In this document: piece by piece, positions 24,153-37,632 of the stretch
How positions within the stretch are numbered: the first letter of the stretch is position 1
How the letters are laid out: each line of letters starts with the position of its first letter
Assembly: GCA_964035545.1 (NCBI GenBank)
Contig: OZ037768.1
Span: 9,105,241-9,169,240 of the forward strand
Direction of reading: 5' to 3'
Source of the DNA: Bugula neritina
Lineage: Eukaryota > Bryozoa > Gymnolaemata > Cheilostomatida > Bugulidae
Length of the DNA stretch: 64,000 nt
Notes under the pieces: model-generated
The model's input: the letters and a program-made list of their open reading frames with translations, nothing else
What the model was told of the DNA's origin: nothing
Database searches by the model: none
Translations under genes and position numbers: made by a program

Positions 24153-26594
24153 ATGGGCTCTCATATTTCAGCACCACAAGTTGGTAAATTCTTTTGCAGT
24201 TCTGATGAGATGGAGGACTGGGTCCCATCATCTGAGTGCTTAAGACATCGGCAAACTACGAGGTGAGCCTTCTTTCTGGTCCTAAGTGCAACAGAGTACG
24301 AAAGCATATATTTGCTAGTATAGAAAGTTTCCATGTTCTTAATAGTAATGCTTGTTTATTAATCTCATTCTATAAAGCTACAGTTATGCATAATTCAGGT
24401 GCAGATCAGCAGTAGTTTTTGCTATTGATAGGAGCCAAAATATCTGAAATCAAACTTTTAATCCAGATACACAAAAACATCAAATTTAGTTTAATATAAG
24501 CGGCCCTTATGTGAAAATACAACAAACATCCCTGTTATTTTGATATATATTTATATATGTTTGTAATGATGAGGCTATGAGAGCAAATTATAGACCTATG
24601 AGAGCATTTTGTGAGCATATGAGGAAGAATAATGACTAGATACTTCATTATGAGCATATGAGATACAATAATGAGTGAATTGTTGATCATTTGGCACTCC
24701 ATAAATTTCAGCTACAGACATCTTGCATGTGAAATATCTGTTATGGTGGGTTTGATAACATGGAGGTGCACTTCTATATGTTATCAAACTCACCATAACA
24801 TAGCACAGCTGCTAACATATTTATAGCCATCTCAATGAAGGTGTTCAAAGTTTAGGTGCATGTTGGAAACCAAATTGCTTTTCATCCGTCACATTCATAA
24901 ATGTCATTCATGGTTCCAAAACTAGTTTCTTCATTCTTCAATTTTCTCTGCTATTAAATAAAGATGTAGAAGTCACCCAATAGATTAGCATCAGTAGCTT
25001 TGGTAAAGTCTGGAGAACATTTGCCATATGTGTACTCCTTTACTATCAGTCCTGTGCTGTGTTAGTGAAAAGGCCAACATTCTGCCCAAGGTTTTGAATA
25101 TTATACTTTATCACAAGAATTAAAATATGAAATACAAATCACTTTTTTTTACAAAACTAAAATTTGCAATTAAAAACCTTTATTTATGTAACTAAAACTT
25201 TGCCTGTTTCCAATTAATTTATTATATTTCTTTCTTTTTGTAATGGTTGCTCTTATTATGTCGCTATAATGATGTTTAACAGGTTAGATGACACTTGTAT
25301 GGTGAAGTTTACAGCCAACAATACTTTCAATATCAATTACCAACCAACGTTTCAAACACTGTTTCATGACTACGAAACAATGCTATATGACAGCTTCGCT
25401 TATGATTGTCAAGGAAGACAACTACCACTTGGACTTTACGCTTTACTCTCTAAGAGTTGTAACACCCTGAAGTCACTCAGTCTTTCACACCTTCCAGAAG
25501 GCTGCAGGATATGTATATATGACTTATTCCGTAAGTTTGATTTCAAGCAGTATAGTGTTCTAGAGGAATTAGAGCTCAGTAGAAAATACACGGATGAATG
25601 TTACATTCAACTGGCTAGCACAGTTAGCTTGCCTGTCAATGTCAAAATGCTCACTTTATACGGCATTGGATTAGCGTCAGTCCCACAAGCCCTTACAACA
25701 TTTCACACTCTAACTCATCTTAACATAGGAAACAATGTGATCACTAGTATTGACAACCTGACAAGTGGGAATATTCAACAAAGTCTAACCGTTCTGGATG
25801 TTTCAAACAATTCTCTGGCATTTATTCCTCAAACAATAGGGCAGCTCACATCCTTGATAGTGCTCGATCTTAGCCACAACTGCATCAAGAACTCATTACC
25901 AGAAAGTTTGGCTACCATAAGTCATCTATCAGAACTTTCTCTTGCTTGGAATAGAATAGATGGGGTGTCTGTCGGCTCGCTGATGTCATTACAACAACTC
26001 CATTCTATCGACCTCTCATATAACAAACTGAAAACTATTTCACAACAGCTATTTTTCCATCCTAGTTTAAAATTCCTTAATTTGTCTGGAAATTTAGGCT
26101 TAGAAATATTGACTGATTCACCAGAGTCTCAACTAGCTGAAGATGCAGATCAATCAGCTTCCCTCGAATCTTCTTTACGAGAACTTGATGTTTCCTCTAT
26201 TGCCATGTCTCTGCTGCCATCTTTTTTTCAGAAGCTCCACCATCTTTGTATACTGAGATGCAATGATAACTCTTTAACAAATATTGATGTAATATTTGAT
26301 CTGCGGCAATTAGAAACAGCAAGCTTTGCTTATAACAACATTACAGAATATTCACAAATATATTCTAAAATATGTGAGTCACCAGAAAGTAAGTTGAAAT
26401 CCTTAGATCTCTCATATAATAACACTGGAGAGATCAAAAATGTACACGATGACGAAGTGTTCTATATCAAGGACACTTTAGTGTTACAGCACTGCAAGAA
26501 AGGCGTTCACTGTCAACCCAAACTTTTACTTGGAAGCCTCGAACGTACAGCTGCTCGACCTAAGAGATCCCATTGGCTATGCTGTAGACATTAA
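24153..26594 (+). CDS. Leucine-rich-repeat protein with N-terminal myristoylation signal (2 exons)
   Basis: Exon 1 is 24153-24262 and exon 2 is 25283-26594 (phase 2 junction, consensus sites), giving 473 residues. The N-terminus MGSHISAPQ fits the MGxxxS rule for N-myristoylation. There is no signal peptide or membrane helix, so the protein should be cytoplasmic and membrane-tethered. From about residue 130 to 430 it has LxxLxLxxN-type leucine-rich repeats, for example LTHLNIGNNVITSI, LTVLDVSNNSLAFIP, LIVLDLSHNCI, LHSIDLSYNKLKTI and LKFLNLSGN. The C-terminus is basic and ends in SHWLCCRH, where the paired Cys could be palmitoylated. I cannot assign an ortholog; SHOC2-like or other scaffold LRR proteins are possible relatives. 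An AATAAA at 26701 is a likely polyadenylation signal. Confidence 0.85.
24740..24799. repeat. Inverted repeat in the LRR gene intron
   Basis: Arms 24740-24761 and 24778-24799 are reverse complements at 21 of 22 positions, around a 16-base loop. In RNA from either strand this would form a strong hairpin. It lies in the only intron of the LRR gene. Confidence 0.85.
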
Positions 26595-27927
26595 ATATCC
26601 AATCTTAGAAACTGTTTGAATTTATCCACTCTTGAATATAATATAATGTATTATTTTTGGTTATGTTTTTTACGTTTGACCTGTCTGTCTGTTAGGCACA
26701 AATAAAATCTAAATTGAAATAATCAAAATTTACATTTTTTGGTACCTTTATTCAGCGAAACCATGCACTACTGACTACTATATTAATAGTTATCAAAACC
26801 TAGCTTTCATCAGAGCATTCATTCATAAATAAAGCTTATGATTACCATGGTAAAAGTATGGTAGACAACTCCATAAAGGATTAAAGTTAGTGTTACATAT
26901 CATTATCCAGTGTTTAAAATTCAGACTTTGATTTCAAACTACATCTGTGCGTGACTTTTTCCTTATAAATATTTTTTGTTTTTATGGTCAAGTTTGCAAT
27001 GGGATACTTAATAAAGCAGGTTTTTGATTTCTAAGCAACACTATATCATATAGTGTTGCTATTTAAGTACAGCATATTAAGTGCAATATTAATTCCAAAA
27101 ACGTAAGGAAAACAGAAAAATATTTTTAAATTTCTCATCTTTTGCTATTTGAAGATAATTTACCAATCAGTTTGCTGACTTTAAGTTTGTTTTTAGATTA
27201 AAGCAATTAAAGCATTGTGTAACACAGTCTATGCAAAACATAATATATACTTATCAAATGTGTGTTACATACATGTATAGATTAAATTAGATGTATACAA
27301 GTTGATTATGATAGTGAAAAATAAACCAACAGTTTTGTGTTGAACACTTTATTGTTAAAGAAGTTTGAGCCAATATAGTTAGTTTTAAGCTGACCAAAAT
27401 GTACACGTAATAAAATATAGTATATAAATCTCTTGCCTGCACAAACCAACAAAGTATTGAAACGTTAAACTATTAAATTTAAAGTACTTGTTCTTAGCAA
27501 AACATTTAATAACAGATCAATTACTTAAATAATTATTTGACTAGAAAATATTATGGTTTATCAAATGCAATAAGTTATTTTGTAGAAATTGCAACACATT
27601 AATTTACAATAAATATTGTAAAACAGTATATATATAATATATATAATATAGCTATATAATACAGCAGGTAAATCATTATAACTATGATTTATATTGCCAT
27701 AAGTCGGTTATTTCATATAGTAAACTCTTTTGAAGTTTAATGTCTTTGGCAACAGTTATAAATTTTCAAAGATAAATGAATTGGATTCTAAAAAATCAAC
27801 TGCTAAAATATTCACCAAATATTAAACTACTTAAATGGCACAAACCACTAGATATACAGGCATGCTACGAAACATTTCTATCCAATTTGAAGTCAAAGTG
27901 TTCATGTCTCGTCACATTCAAACCACA
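26595..27927. other. Convergent 3' flanks of the LRR and NCKX genes
   Basis: This is non-coding sequence between two converging genes, holding both 3' UTRs. The LRR signal AATAAA is at 26701. On the minus strand a CAATAAAG near 27350 could end the NCKX transcript. A perfect 27-base hairpin (13-base arms, one-base loop) lies at 27034-27060. Confidence 0.5.
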
Positions 27928-30900
27928 CTATGAAGCAAAATTTATTTCAATACACGGTATCAAGTTAACAGCCAATAGGACACTAATTGTTACAAAAGTT
28001 AAATACAGAATTATGTAGGTTATTCCCAGTGGCTTATTGAGTCTCCATTTGAAGATAGCAATTGTGCCAATGACAACTAGCAGCATACAGAATAGAAGAA
28101 TAATAGAGCACAACAGTCCAGCTGCATCCACTTTCACAAACGGAGCTGGTATGTTTATTAGACAGCCAATAAACCAGGGCAGCGGTAATCTGTAACAGCA
28201 AAATAGTCGAGTCAGCTAGGCTATCATGACTACAGTAAGTGAATTTACAACCAACAAGCATGGTAGATTGTCTACACTTGTCTTCTGTGCAATTAGCTTT
28301 AAATATTATAAGGTTTGTTTTCAAAAAGCAATAAAATTCTTCTTTGCTTTACTCTACAGTGATTAATAAGTTAATGTTGCTGGTACAAATATAATAAAAT
28401 ATTATATTTCCTTTGCATGGACAGCTGTGCAATAGGAAGTTGCCTAACCTTTGCATACCAATTACTAACCCTAAGCAATAAACATTAAAATTAATACTCA
28501 ATACATTTGCAATGTCTGTAATTAAAGTCCTTAGATAAACAAGTAACATAATTTAAATACAATTTAGCAACCAATGAAATAATATTAGTTTCATATCACG
28601 TGGTACAGTAGAGTGGGAATAGTCTTACCCTACTGTGATGTCAAAAATGTTGCTTCCGATTGAGCTGGAGATTGCCATGTCTCCAAATCCCTTCCTGGCT
28701 ACGATTACAGAGGTAAGCAAGTCAGGAACACTTGTACCTGCGGCCAGCACAGTCAGACCGATAATCTACAAATGAATTAGATTTATATGCATTCTTGACA
28801 CAATAGATGTATGTACTCTTATATACTCTTATAGTGCATGTGTAGCCTACTATATCTCTGAATATATGTTTATAAACCTGCAAAACATACCTCAACTGGA
28901 ATCCCGATAGCCACGCACAACACAGATGCCCACCAAACCATCATAACGGCAAAAAATGCAATCCATAAAATGCTGCCTATGAAAGTCAAGGGATAGAATT
29001 TTCTCCTCTCCTAAAACATGAGTGTTTAATCAATAGATTGCATTAGTTACTTAAATAAACAAGTGCCTATCAATTACCTTACACATAATTATAAACCCAT
29101 TAGTACTAGGTTCTCAATGATGTCTATCCTAGGAAGTAATAGCAATTATATCTGGGCTTGCTCTTCCTTCCATTAACGGGAGACAGTGTCCGACTTCACC
29201 AGGTGAAGGCTGAAGTACGGCAGAGAAATCTTAAGTTTTCCCTATTTTAATTAATTAAAGATTCTGGGCGAAGTCTAGTGTGGTTCACATGTCAATAGTT
29301 GATGAACAGTAAACTACAGCGGAATGGGTGTGACACATCACAGATTTCCTTTAATTACTATAATTTTCATTAACTTACTATAAATAACACAAATAAGTTA
29401 TTAGAATGTTGCAATAGGCAACCTGCATTAGAAGTCATCTACAGGTACTGAGTTTGTCCGCATGCATCAGCATAATATTAATTAGACTGCGTAATGTAAT
29501 TTCAAAAGGAAATCAGCTGATCATCAGCGCTGATGATGAAATAGCTCTCCATGACTTAATTAAACGTTATCAATACGAAAAGTCAATTATGGAAAATCAT
29601 TATGACTTCCTGAATAATAATCATTACCAGAAATTATAATACTGGTTATGAAACTTTTAATCCGTTTTCAACCATTCTTTTAAAATAAAAGCAATTACAG
29701 AAACACTAAACTAAAAATTAAATTTTGACTTTCTGGATTATACACGGTAACCTTCTAATTTAGGTATCTAAAAAAGTGCTTCAATATTCACTAAACATGC
29801 TCGTATAATAAAAACTTACTAACTCTAATGTTAGGATATTTATCATATTTATATAGTCAAGTAATGTAACTCAACAAGGCAGGTGGAGTAATGACTACAC
29901 ATACAGGTTTACGAGTGTCCGGCAGAGTGAAGTAGAGCGGGAATATGATAGGAGCCAACATAATGTACGAGAATCTCTTTCGATGGGTTTTTGGCCAACT
30001 GATGTCTAGAGGAGCGTTCTCGTCCTCCTCTTCCTCTCCATCACCGCCGGCAGCCGAGCCTCTTGACAAACCTCCCTAAAGCAAACATTGATTTATTTGA
30101 AAAATCTTTCACTCTCTGAGGTTATCATTTGTCAGCTACATAATGGAGGCTGATGATTGAATACAAGTCTACATACAATAACACTTTTGTGCATGCAGGT
30201 TGTCGTGAACTGACTATTCTAAAAGTTTCCATCAGAATATAGTATACTAATTTGTAGTTGGTGGATAAACCCACTAGTTTCTGCATTATCAACAAGAGCA
30301 GTTATTATAGTTTACTAATTTTTGTTATAGAGATATTGGTTATATCAAGCAAGCCAAACTGTCAGCAGGCAGCATGAAAGTGGCAGCATTATAGATTGAC
30401 ATAACATTTGGTGGTTTCACATTTGGGCCAAATATGCTGATTGTATTGCCCAGTTCCTTCTGTTTTTCAAGTTAGTCTGGATTGTCTAAGTAATCATATT
30501 TTACTGGTATTGCTAAACCTTACAAGGGTTTACAACTAGTTGCATGCTATTGTTTTAGACATTATTATCAATTATGTTTTCTGTCATTTAAAGTGAAGAT
30601 AAAATTTTACTTTTTCCATCAACATAGAACATGAGCATAAGAAATGCTTTAATTTCTTACTATTGTGCAATCATAAACCTATAGGAATGATAACCTGTAA
30701 AATGTAATCATGAAGTTGTTATACTTTAATGATGTTTTAGTATTATAGTTATTGTTTTTATCTCTATTAAGTTACAGAGTTGAGCATAGATCTATACAAA
30801 CTCCAGTCACTAAAAACCAATTAGTTGCTTAATTTACAATCCTGATAGAATAATGCATTCAGGAGTCATACATGTACATCCTATGTACAACTACTGTATT

Positions 30901-33900
30901 TTCTTGAACTGTACTGCCTCAAGGTCAACCAAAGTGTGACAGCAGTATTTCTTTTCTAGTTATTGATTGAGAAGTTGACAGTCTGGTAAACTATTATACA
31001 CATGTCTCTGCTATACAAATAATCAGTTGGTAACTAGGCACACAGTGCAGTATTGTCCAAACCCATAGAGATTTCAAGATGAAGTAAAATCAGACATATA
31101 ATTTTTCAATCAAAATATCATCAGTAGGCTGATTGTAGAGTTTTAGGTTTAAGACAGGTAAATGAAAAAGTCTCTAGGCTGTAAAAACTCAGTCTAGTCT
31201 AATAAAATGTCATTAAAATACATCGACTTTTACAAATATTGTGAAGTCTTACACCGGTACACCTCAGTCAACTTGTAGTCTGTAGTAAATACTATTTCCT
31301 ACTCACTGCAACTAGACTACGTGTCAAGGTCAAATTATCAACATATGCTCATAGGTCACTTATTTATACATATTAAGTAGGAGGCTCATTGTGCTTATTT
31401 ATTAATCACAGTTACTTTATATTAACAGAGAGTGCATGATTCTTCTCATGTTTGAGAGTTTATCATTCTCCAAAGCAACATAAATATTACCAGTATAGTG
31501 CAGTATTGGAGAAATTTTTATAGCCTAAGTTCTTTAACTTTTTAATGAACATGGGTTAAGAGAACACAACTTCTTTTACCATATTTCTAATCTAGAACAC
31601 AGGCTATTCTCAATTTCTCCATTACTACTTCAAACATCATGATTTGACAGTTCATATTTTAAACTAGTTTTGTAACAATTGTAACAAGGGATGGCAAATT
31701 TATTTTTTAATGTTAACCATAACTATTAAAATTTATTCTAATGTTAAATAATAGTTTTAAAGTGTGAAAGAGTCCTTACTTCTGGTGAGTTGGTAGTTGT
31801 TCTCACTGTTACATCAAAGCCATTAGTCGCAGCAATAGTCTCCATCTTAGCAGATTTTGCTGGCGAATGCTAAATAACAAAAAATTATAGTTGGTAAACT
31901 TTTTAAAAGTAAAATTTCAATCTAATATAATGAGGTAAAAGATTTCATAGTAAAGTGCTCCTTCCGTATCTCACTAAGCTGCAATCCCGAAACCTCAATT
32001 CGTGACGTAGTAGAATACCAGATTTAGCTCATGGATTCGGTAAATTCAATCATTTTGTCCCTATGCACACATACATAGGCAAAAAAACGGAGGTCCAAGC
32101 CCTTCTCATGACCTATAGAATTTTGTGAGAACTAAAACAGTGAGATATGGAGGAAGCACTGTAATAAAAGTATGTTTGCAGCTGGTAATGCAGGTATTTG
32201 GTACTTGGTAAATCTAACTTACGTTGTTGGCTGCTGCGTCACCCTCAACAGATTCAACTGCTGTCAGTGAACTCCGATTGCTGTTAGAAGAGCCAATGGC
32301 ACTGTGAACTCTGGAGCCACCATTAGGTTGACCAGCGCCATCATCTGCAATCAAACATTTGCTTATTACATAATAATGTACCTGCAGATACTATACATAA
32401 GGAGAGAGAGCTTTTTCCTCTTCAAGTTGGACTGTACACTGTATGGATATCAATTATGTTACTAAACTATATAGGCAAAGATATAGACATGAGGATTTGA
32501 TGGAGTTTAGTGCTGGGAACTAGTGAGCCATATGATCTACATTTTGACCAAGGAAAGACTACATTCTGATGTAAACATGCCTTTGTGAGTCAGTGCAAGA
32601 AACTACTTGTATGCATGATGAGATGCCTGCAGGTTGTCATTTCATGAGGAGCCAAGATGTACTGAAATCCTATACAGGTGAAGCAAGTGAGGTAGGTGCG
32701 ATATATGAGGTAAGTGAGGCAGATGAGGTAGGAGAGGCAGGTGAGATAAGTGAGACAGGTGAGATCGGTGAGGTAGGTGAGATATACGAGGTAAATGAGG
32801 CAGGTGAGATAGGTGAAGCAGGTGAGACAGATGAGGTAGGTGAGGCAGATGAGATAGGTGAGATAGATGAGATAAGTGAGATAGGTGAGATAGGTGAGGT
32901 AGGTGAGGTAGATGAGGTAGGTGAGGCAGGTGAGATAGGTGAGGTAGGTGAGGCAGGTGAGATAGGTGAGGTAGGTGAGACAGATGAGGTAGGTGAAGCA
33001 GGTGAGGTAGGTACTAGATGCAGACGAGATGTACTAAAGGAGGCTAGTCTACCATCAATGAATCCTCAATGACTCATCATATTGAAAAGATGGATCATGA
33101 ACATCCCTTCGGTCAACTACTCTAACCACAGTTATGCAAGTAGGGAACCCATCAATGTAGGTCAAGAGAAACTCAATGAACCTTGAGATAAACATGATAT
33201 CAGATGATAAGATGTATAATAACCAGAGCTGTGTGGAGGGTTTGAATGAACTAAAAAATGAATGAATAATCGTCCTATAAACAGACTGATACAATCATAA
33301 TACAGATGAGTGTTTGTCTCGTTTGAATCATCTAAATTACTAGTACAATGCATTTGCTTTGCCATATGTACACCTCTAGCAAATATAATATCCTATTTCT
33401 ACTTGTCATTTGCTTTGTTCTGTTTAGTCTAATGCAAGAACATTGCTTACAGTTGAAAAGATCAGCATTGTCAACAAGGCCAACTGTACTGCGGCTAGTC
33501 AAGGTGCACAAGCCATGTGGTAGTACGTTGGTAGTAAACTATTATACTTTTTATGTGAGCGAGCAGATTATTTTTAGCCATTTTTACTTTGTTATCTTTT
33601 CAGTTTAAGGCTATGATAGTTGCATGGATATGCCAGTTTGACATGAAAGCCTTTTTGCACATATTGTGTTGTAATGCAGTAGGTATAGTTAGAATAACAG
33701 CAGCAGCAGCAGCAGCAGCAGCAGCTAGTGTGTGTACTTATTTGGATCAAAGTTAGATTCACAATTAAAATATGCATTATGATGCAGAAAGGTTTTGCAA
33801 TACTTGCCATAAGGTTAAGATATACGTAATAATATGCTATTGAAAATCAATTCCTCTGTATCAAACACTAACTGCCAATATCTTAGCAGAAAATAATTAA

Positions 33901-36900
33901 TACACTCATAAGCTCTCTCTCTTATATATATCTTCGTTCATTAGCCATAATAATTCATAGAAAGAATAGTAATAATCCATTAATCAATATTCAGGTAATT
34001 ATTTTAAAACATTCTATAATGTAGAGGCTATAGTCAACAGTTCAGTGAATCTCTTAACAAGGTCAAACGAAGGGCAACTCCATTAATCTCACAAATTGAA
34101 ACCTGAGAATAAAGTAAACATTTTATACCTGGCTTATTGCCATTTTGATCTACAGGAGTTGTGTTGGTTTCTATAGACTCTTTCTTCTGAGTTGCCAAAG
34201 TTCTCAACCTAGTTGCTTGATCTTCAATGTTACCTAAAATACAATTTTAAACATAACTTTTCTCACAAAAAACATTTGAACGCAATCTTCATGACTGATG
34301 GTCAAACCTATGAAAAACTAGATATTTTAATTATAATTTTTTAAAAATAGTTGTGCATGTGTCCAAAATTTTCAACAACATAATAGTTATATCATCATGC
34401 AATATCACTAATATGTATAATAACTACATGTAATTAAAATAATAGATCTAGCCTATGAGTAATGAATAAATGAGTCTGAGATGTATTAGTACAGGTGTAC
34501 TAAATAATTTGATAGACCTACTATAAAAAATATGGCAAATAAAAATGTGCTAAAGAGAGTTAGAGAGAAAGCAAACCTGTGGCCAAAGGGTCAATGGTGT
34601 GGATCATCAGTTGCAGCAGACCAGCTCTGAATCTCATCGAACTAGCAGGCCTCGACTTCGACTGCAATTTGAAACAAAATTATAAAGTTTGAGGTTTTTA
34701 GCACACATCATGGATCACATCTATAGAGGATATAGTTTGAATACTGTTAGTAGAGCGGTTTTCAGCAGTAGCAATTAGTTTATAGTAAAAATAAGTCAGC
34801 ATTTCAGCACATTTTAAATATACTATCATATTCATTATTCACTGACAGAAAGTAACAACTTGAAATTTCTATTACTGCAGTTATGCTACAAATACATTTC
34901 TTCTGTTATATGTTGTTTGCTGTACAAAGACTAGAACACTTGTATTTTCTAATGTCAAATAGTAATTAAGCTGCAGTGCATTTTATTAATTAATTTTGAG
35001 CGGAACTAATAACAAAACTGTGACCTAGAAAGTGAAGTATTTGAACAAAGGTCTGCTAATTGTGTATTACTGTGTTTGTTAGAGTTTTGATGACTCCACT
35101 AGTATAATTGCATGAGGAAAACACAGACTGATAACTGAAATGGCAACTCCTTTTGTATTAAGTCGGTGATGAACAAGTAGCCCCCAGGGACTTGTTTATG
35201 CAGTGCTGTATAAATAAAGTGTGATTTAATTGCTTAAAATCTCTACATAGTGTAGAAGCTGTGGTAGTGATAAATAAAATATTAACAGCGAAGTCAGCAT
35301 GAGAAAGAAGTTGAAGTAGAATTAAGCTGTATTCTCCCCAAGACATTTACCTATTAAGTTCAAACGGTATAACATTTGCAAGCAATATTGTGAACTTTCC
35401 TAATTATAGAATTCCGCCAGCTGACTACAACTGAGCATCCGAAAGCGCCCTTATTTGATCTTTGCTGCCGAGGGAAGTGAAGCTGCACTATATCCTCATA
35501 TCAAAGAGCAACCTTTGTTTTTAGTAAAAATAAGCTCGTTATCAGGTTTAATTTTTAGTTTACACAGACAAATAGACAAAGAACTACTACATAGTACTTT
35601 CATCCTAATCGTGAGGAAGTGATGTGGGAGCAGAAATAGCGCTGCGTTTAAAACAAATCTATATGATATGAGAATCAGTATGAAGCATCTACATTCTAAA
35701 CAGTGATATTATAATAAATGCATGTTATAAAGTAACTTGGTGTTACACATAAATATCTGAGTAGGGAAACTATCAACCACCACCACCAAAGGATAGGTAA
35801 AAGGCTATAGAAGCAATGCTGGTAGCGCCATAACCCACAAGCCAATGTTTTTAGCTTTATTTTAAAACTGGTATTACATACCCTAACCTATAGTAGTTAG
35901 TTTAGTCATGGAATCTAATTGTATAACCAGACAATTCTAGTAAGTAGTTAGTTATTTTAGTCACCCACACCACACATTGCCAAAAGTGTGAAAAAAGTGT
36001 TCAACGTATATGAAAATTAGGCTGACAGAAAATGCAGCTTACACTGGATTCAAGAAAGTTTACTGACCAGTTGGCATAATTTGACTGATTTTCCAAACAG
36101 AATATTAGCTTGATAATTATTGAATATCAGAAGTTCGTATTTAAATTAAAAGTATTTTCTATTATTTATTTTGAACACTTTCTTGAATCAGTGTAAATAC
36201 TTGTAAGATCAGATTTACTGAACCCGTAGGTGCGGCATAGTCTACAAAATACAAAATGTACGACAACTCATGATAAGCAATAAAACTACATTTTCAATAC
36301 ATCAATGAGATTAAAATCACATTAAAACAATTTCATTCAAACAGATGAGCGGTGCCCCATAGTGCCATTTCTTTACATATATAATTTTAAGTTACATTCA
36401 TGTAGTTTTGCCAGGGTATTCTTTCTATCTTAATTCAATACATTTAGAACCTCTGCTAAATTAAATAACTAATTGAAAATCACACCAAGTGTGATTTTCA
36501 ATTACAGTTAGTATAAAATATAAAAACATGGAAAGCGAACTGATAATATGGAACGTTAAGCATCTATACACAGTTTGCCACGGTAAATTTTTACACATCA
36601 TAATTTACAATTGACAAGTTAAAAAACTATTTGTGGCATAATTTAAACAAGAAATTTCTAGTTACTAATGCAACTGGAAATATGAAGAGTTTAAATTCAG
36701 TGAAACGTGACTGGGTGTCCTCACCTGATCATACAGAGTAACGTTCAATCTCTCTCCACCATTCTTTACAAACATTAAACTAACATTACTGCTTACAGGA
36801 ACAAGGTCCACGTTGGAGATTCGAGTTGCAGAAGTTCGGCAGATAGCACCCTTCACTTTTTTCTCGATTTTTCCGTTGAAAATCATGAAAATGACATACA

Positions 36901-37632
36901 GTGCATAGCAGACCAACAGAGCAATGGCTTCATAGTAGTAAATCTTCCAATCCAGGTAGCTGATGATGAGCACTACTAAACTAATACTGTAAAATATACT
37001 GTCTCGGAAAAGAGGCCACCATGTGAGGTGAAGCAACTCCCTGGCAGCCAGGGCGCAAGCTCCAATAACAAACAGGATGTTGAAGACTGCTGAGCCAATG
37101 ATAGTACTGATACCAACGCTGTTTTCACTGAGAAATAGGCCTGCCACACTGGTGAACAACTCTGGTGCACTTCCACCAGCCGCCATGAAAGTAGCTCCAG
37201 CAACATCCTCTGTCAAATCCAGCTTCTCCGTGATCACTTCAAGGGCAGGAACAAAAAATTCATCGCATACAATAGCTAAAGCTATGAACATGTAAATCAT
37301 GCCGGCTGTATGCAACACCACCGCTCCCTGCCGCCATTGCTTTAGTGTAAATAAATCTTTAGGGTAATTTCCTATATCTGGCAATGTGGTGGAATCAGTA
37401 ATAGTAGTGGCCGAGCCATTCTTTGAAGTTGATCGTTTAGAGATGTGATGGGATGAAAGGCTGACTTCACCTTCATACAATGCATAATTTACAACTAAAG
37501 AGATACTGCCCAGACATATTGCTATCACTAAGGCTATGACGTAATAAGGTCTGGCTTTCCTTCGGTTATACTGTCTTAATTTATATACTTTCCAATTCTT
37601 TTCTTTTAAGATTGCCATTGTAAATCAGATAT
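27928..37632 (-). CDS. SLC24: K+-dependent Na+/Ca2+ exchanger, SLC24 (NCKX) family (9 coding exons)
   Basis: This is a plasma-membrane exchanger that moves Ca2+ and K+ out against Na+. Coding exons on the minus strand are 37618-36725 (the exon begins at 37632 with 14 bases of 5' UTR), 34661-34577, 34233-34129, 32344-32223, 31869-31780, 30075-29905, 29010-28891, 28765-28629 and 28189-27928. They sum to 661 residues, the normal size of the family. Residues 25-46 form an N-terminal hydrophobic segment and are followed by a variable region. The alpha-1 repeat lies at about 138-190 ([33 protein letters not shown]). The alpha-2 repeat starts near 530 ([30 protein letters not shown]). The Asp of SVPDLLTS that marks K+-dependent members is present. 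The large loop between the repeats has an acidic run [10 protein letters not shown] and is encoded by five small exons. A 5' UTR exon must lie upstream but is not located. Which vertebrate paralogue is closest cannot be told. Confidence 0.93.
32680..33020. repeat. Nine-base minisatellite inside an NCKX intron
   Basis: About 37 units of the form RGTGAGRYA (GGTGAGGTA, GGTGAGGCA, GGTGAGATA) run with a strict nine-base period and point differences between units. On the plus strand they open a frame that reads Gly-Glu-Val/Ala/Ile repeatedly, but this is a consequence of the period. It lies antisense in the intron between the NCKX exons at 32344-32223 and 34233-34129. Confidence 0.9.
33698..33724. 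repeat. (CAG)9 trinucleotide repeat
   Basis: Nine uninterrupted CAG units lie in the same NCKX intron as the nine-base minisatellite. On the transcribed minus strand the RNA reads CUG. It is not in a coding exon of any gene I can build. Confidence 0.95.
36039..36196. mobile_element. Short MITE-like element in NCKX intron 1
   Basis: Terminal inverted repeats at 36039-36059 and 36177-36196 match except for one inserted base (TTACACTGGATTCAAGAAAGT against its complement). They enclose about 115 AT-rich bases with no coding potential. No clear target-site duplication is seen. Confidence 0.55.
36470..36504. repeat. 35-base perfect hairpin sequence
   Basis: Sixteen-base arms (starting TAATTGAAAATCAC) flank a three-base loop CAA. 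It lies in NCKX intron 1, about 220 bases past the exon 1 donor in transcript order. It could be a small transposon footprint or an RNA hairpin. The stem is AT-rich, so a microRNA precursor is not favoured. Confidence 0.85.

Noticed and set aside
27776-28018. 80-residue plus-strand frame
   Set aside because: It is antisense to the last NCKX exon, which has strong alpha-2 repeat context and correct splicing.
32593-33072. 159-residue Gly-Glu-rich open frame on the plus strand
   Set aside because: It is produced by the nine-base minisatellite, has no splice or promoter context, and lies antisense in an NCKX intron.
36470-36504. Possible microRNA precursor
   Set aside because: The stem is only 16 bases with a 3-base loop, too short for a precursor.
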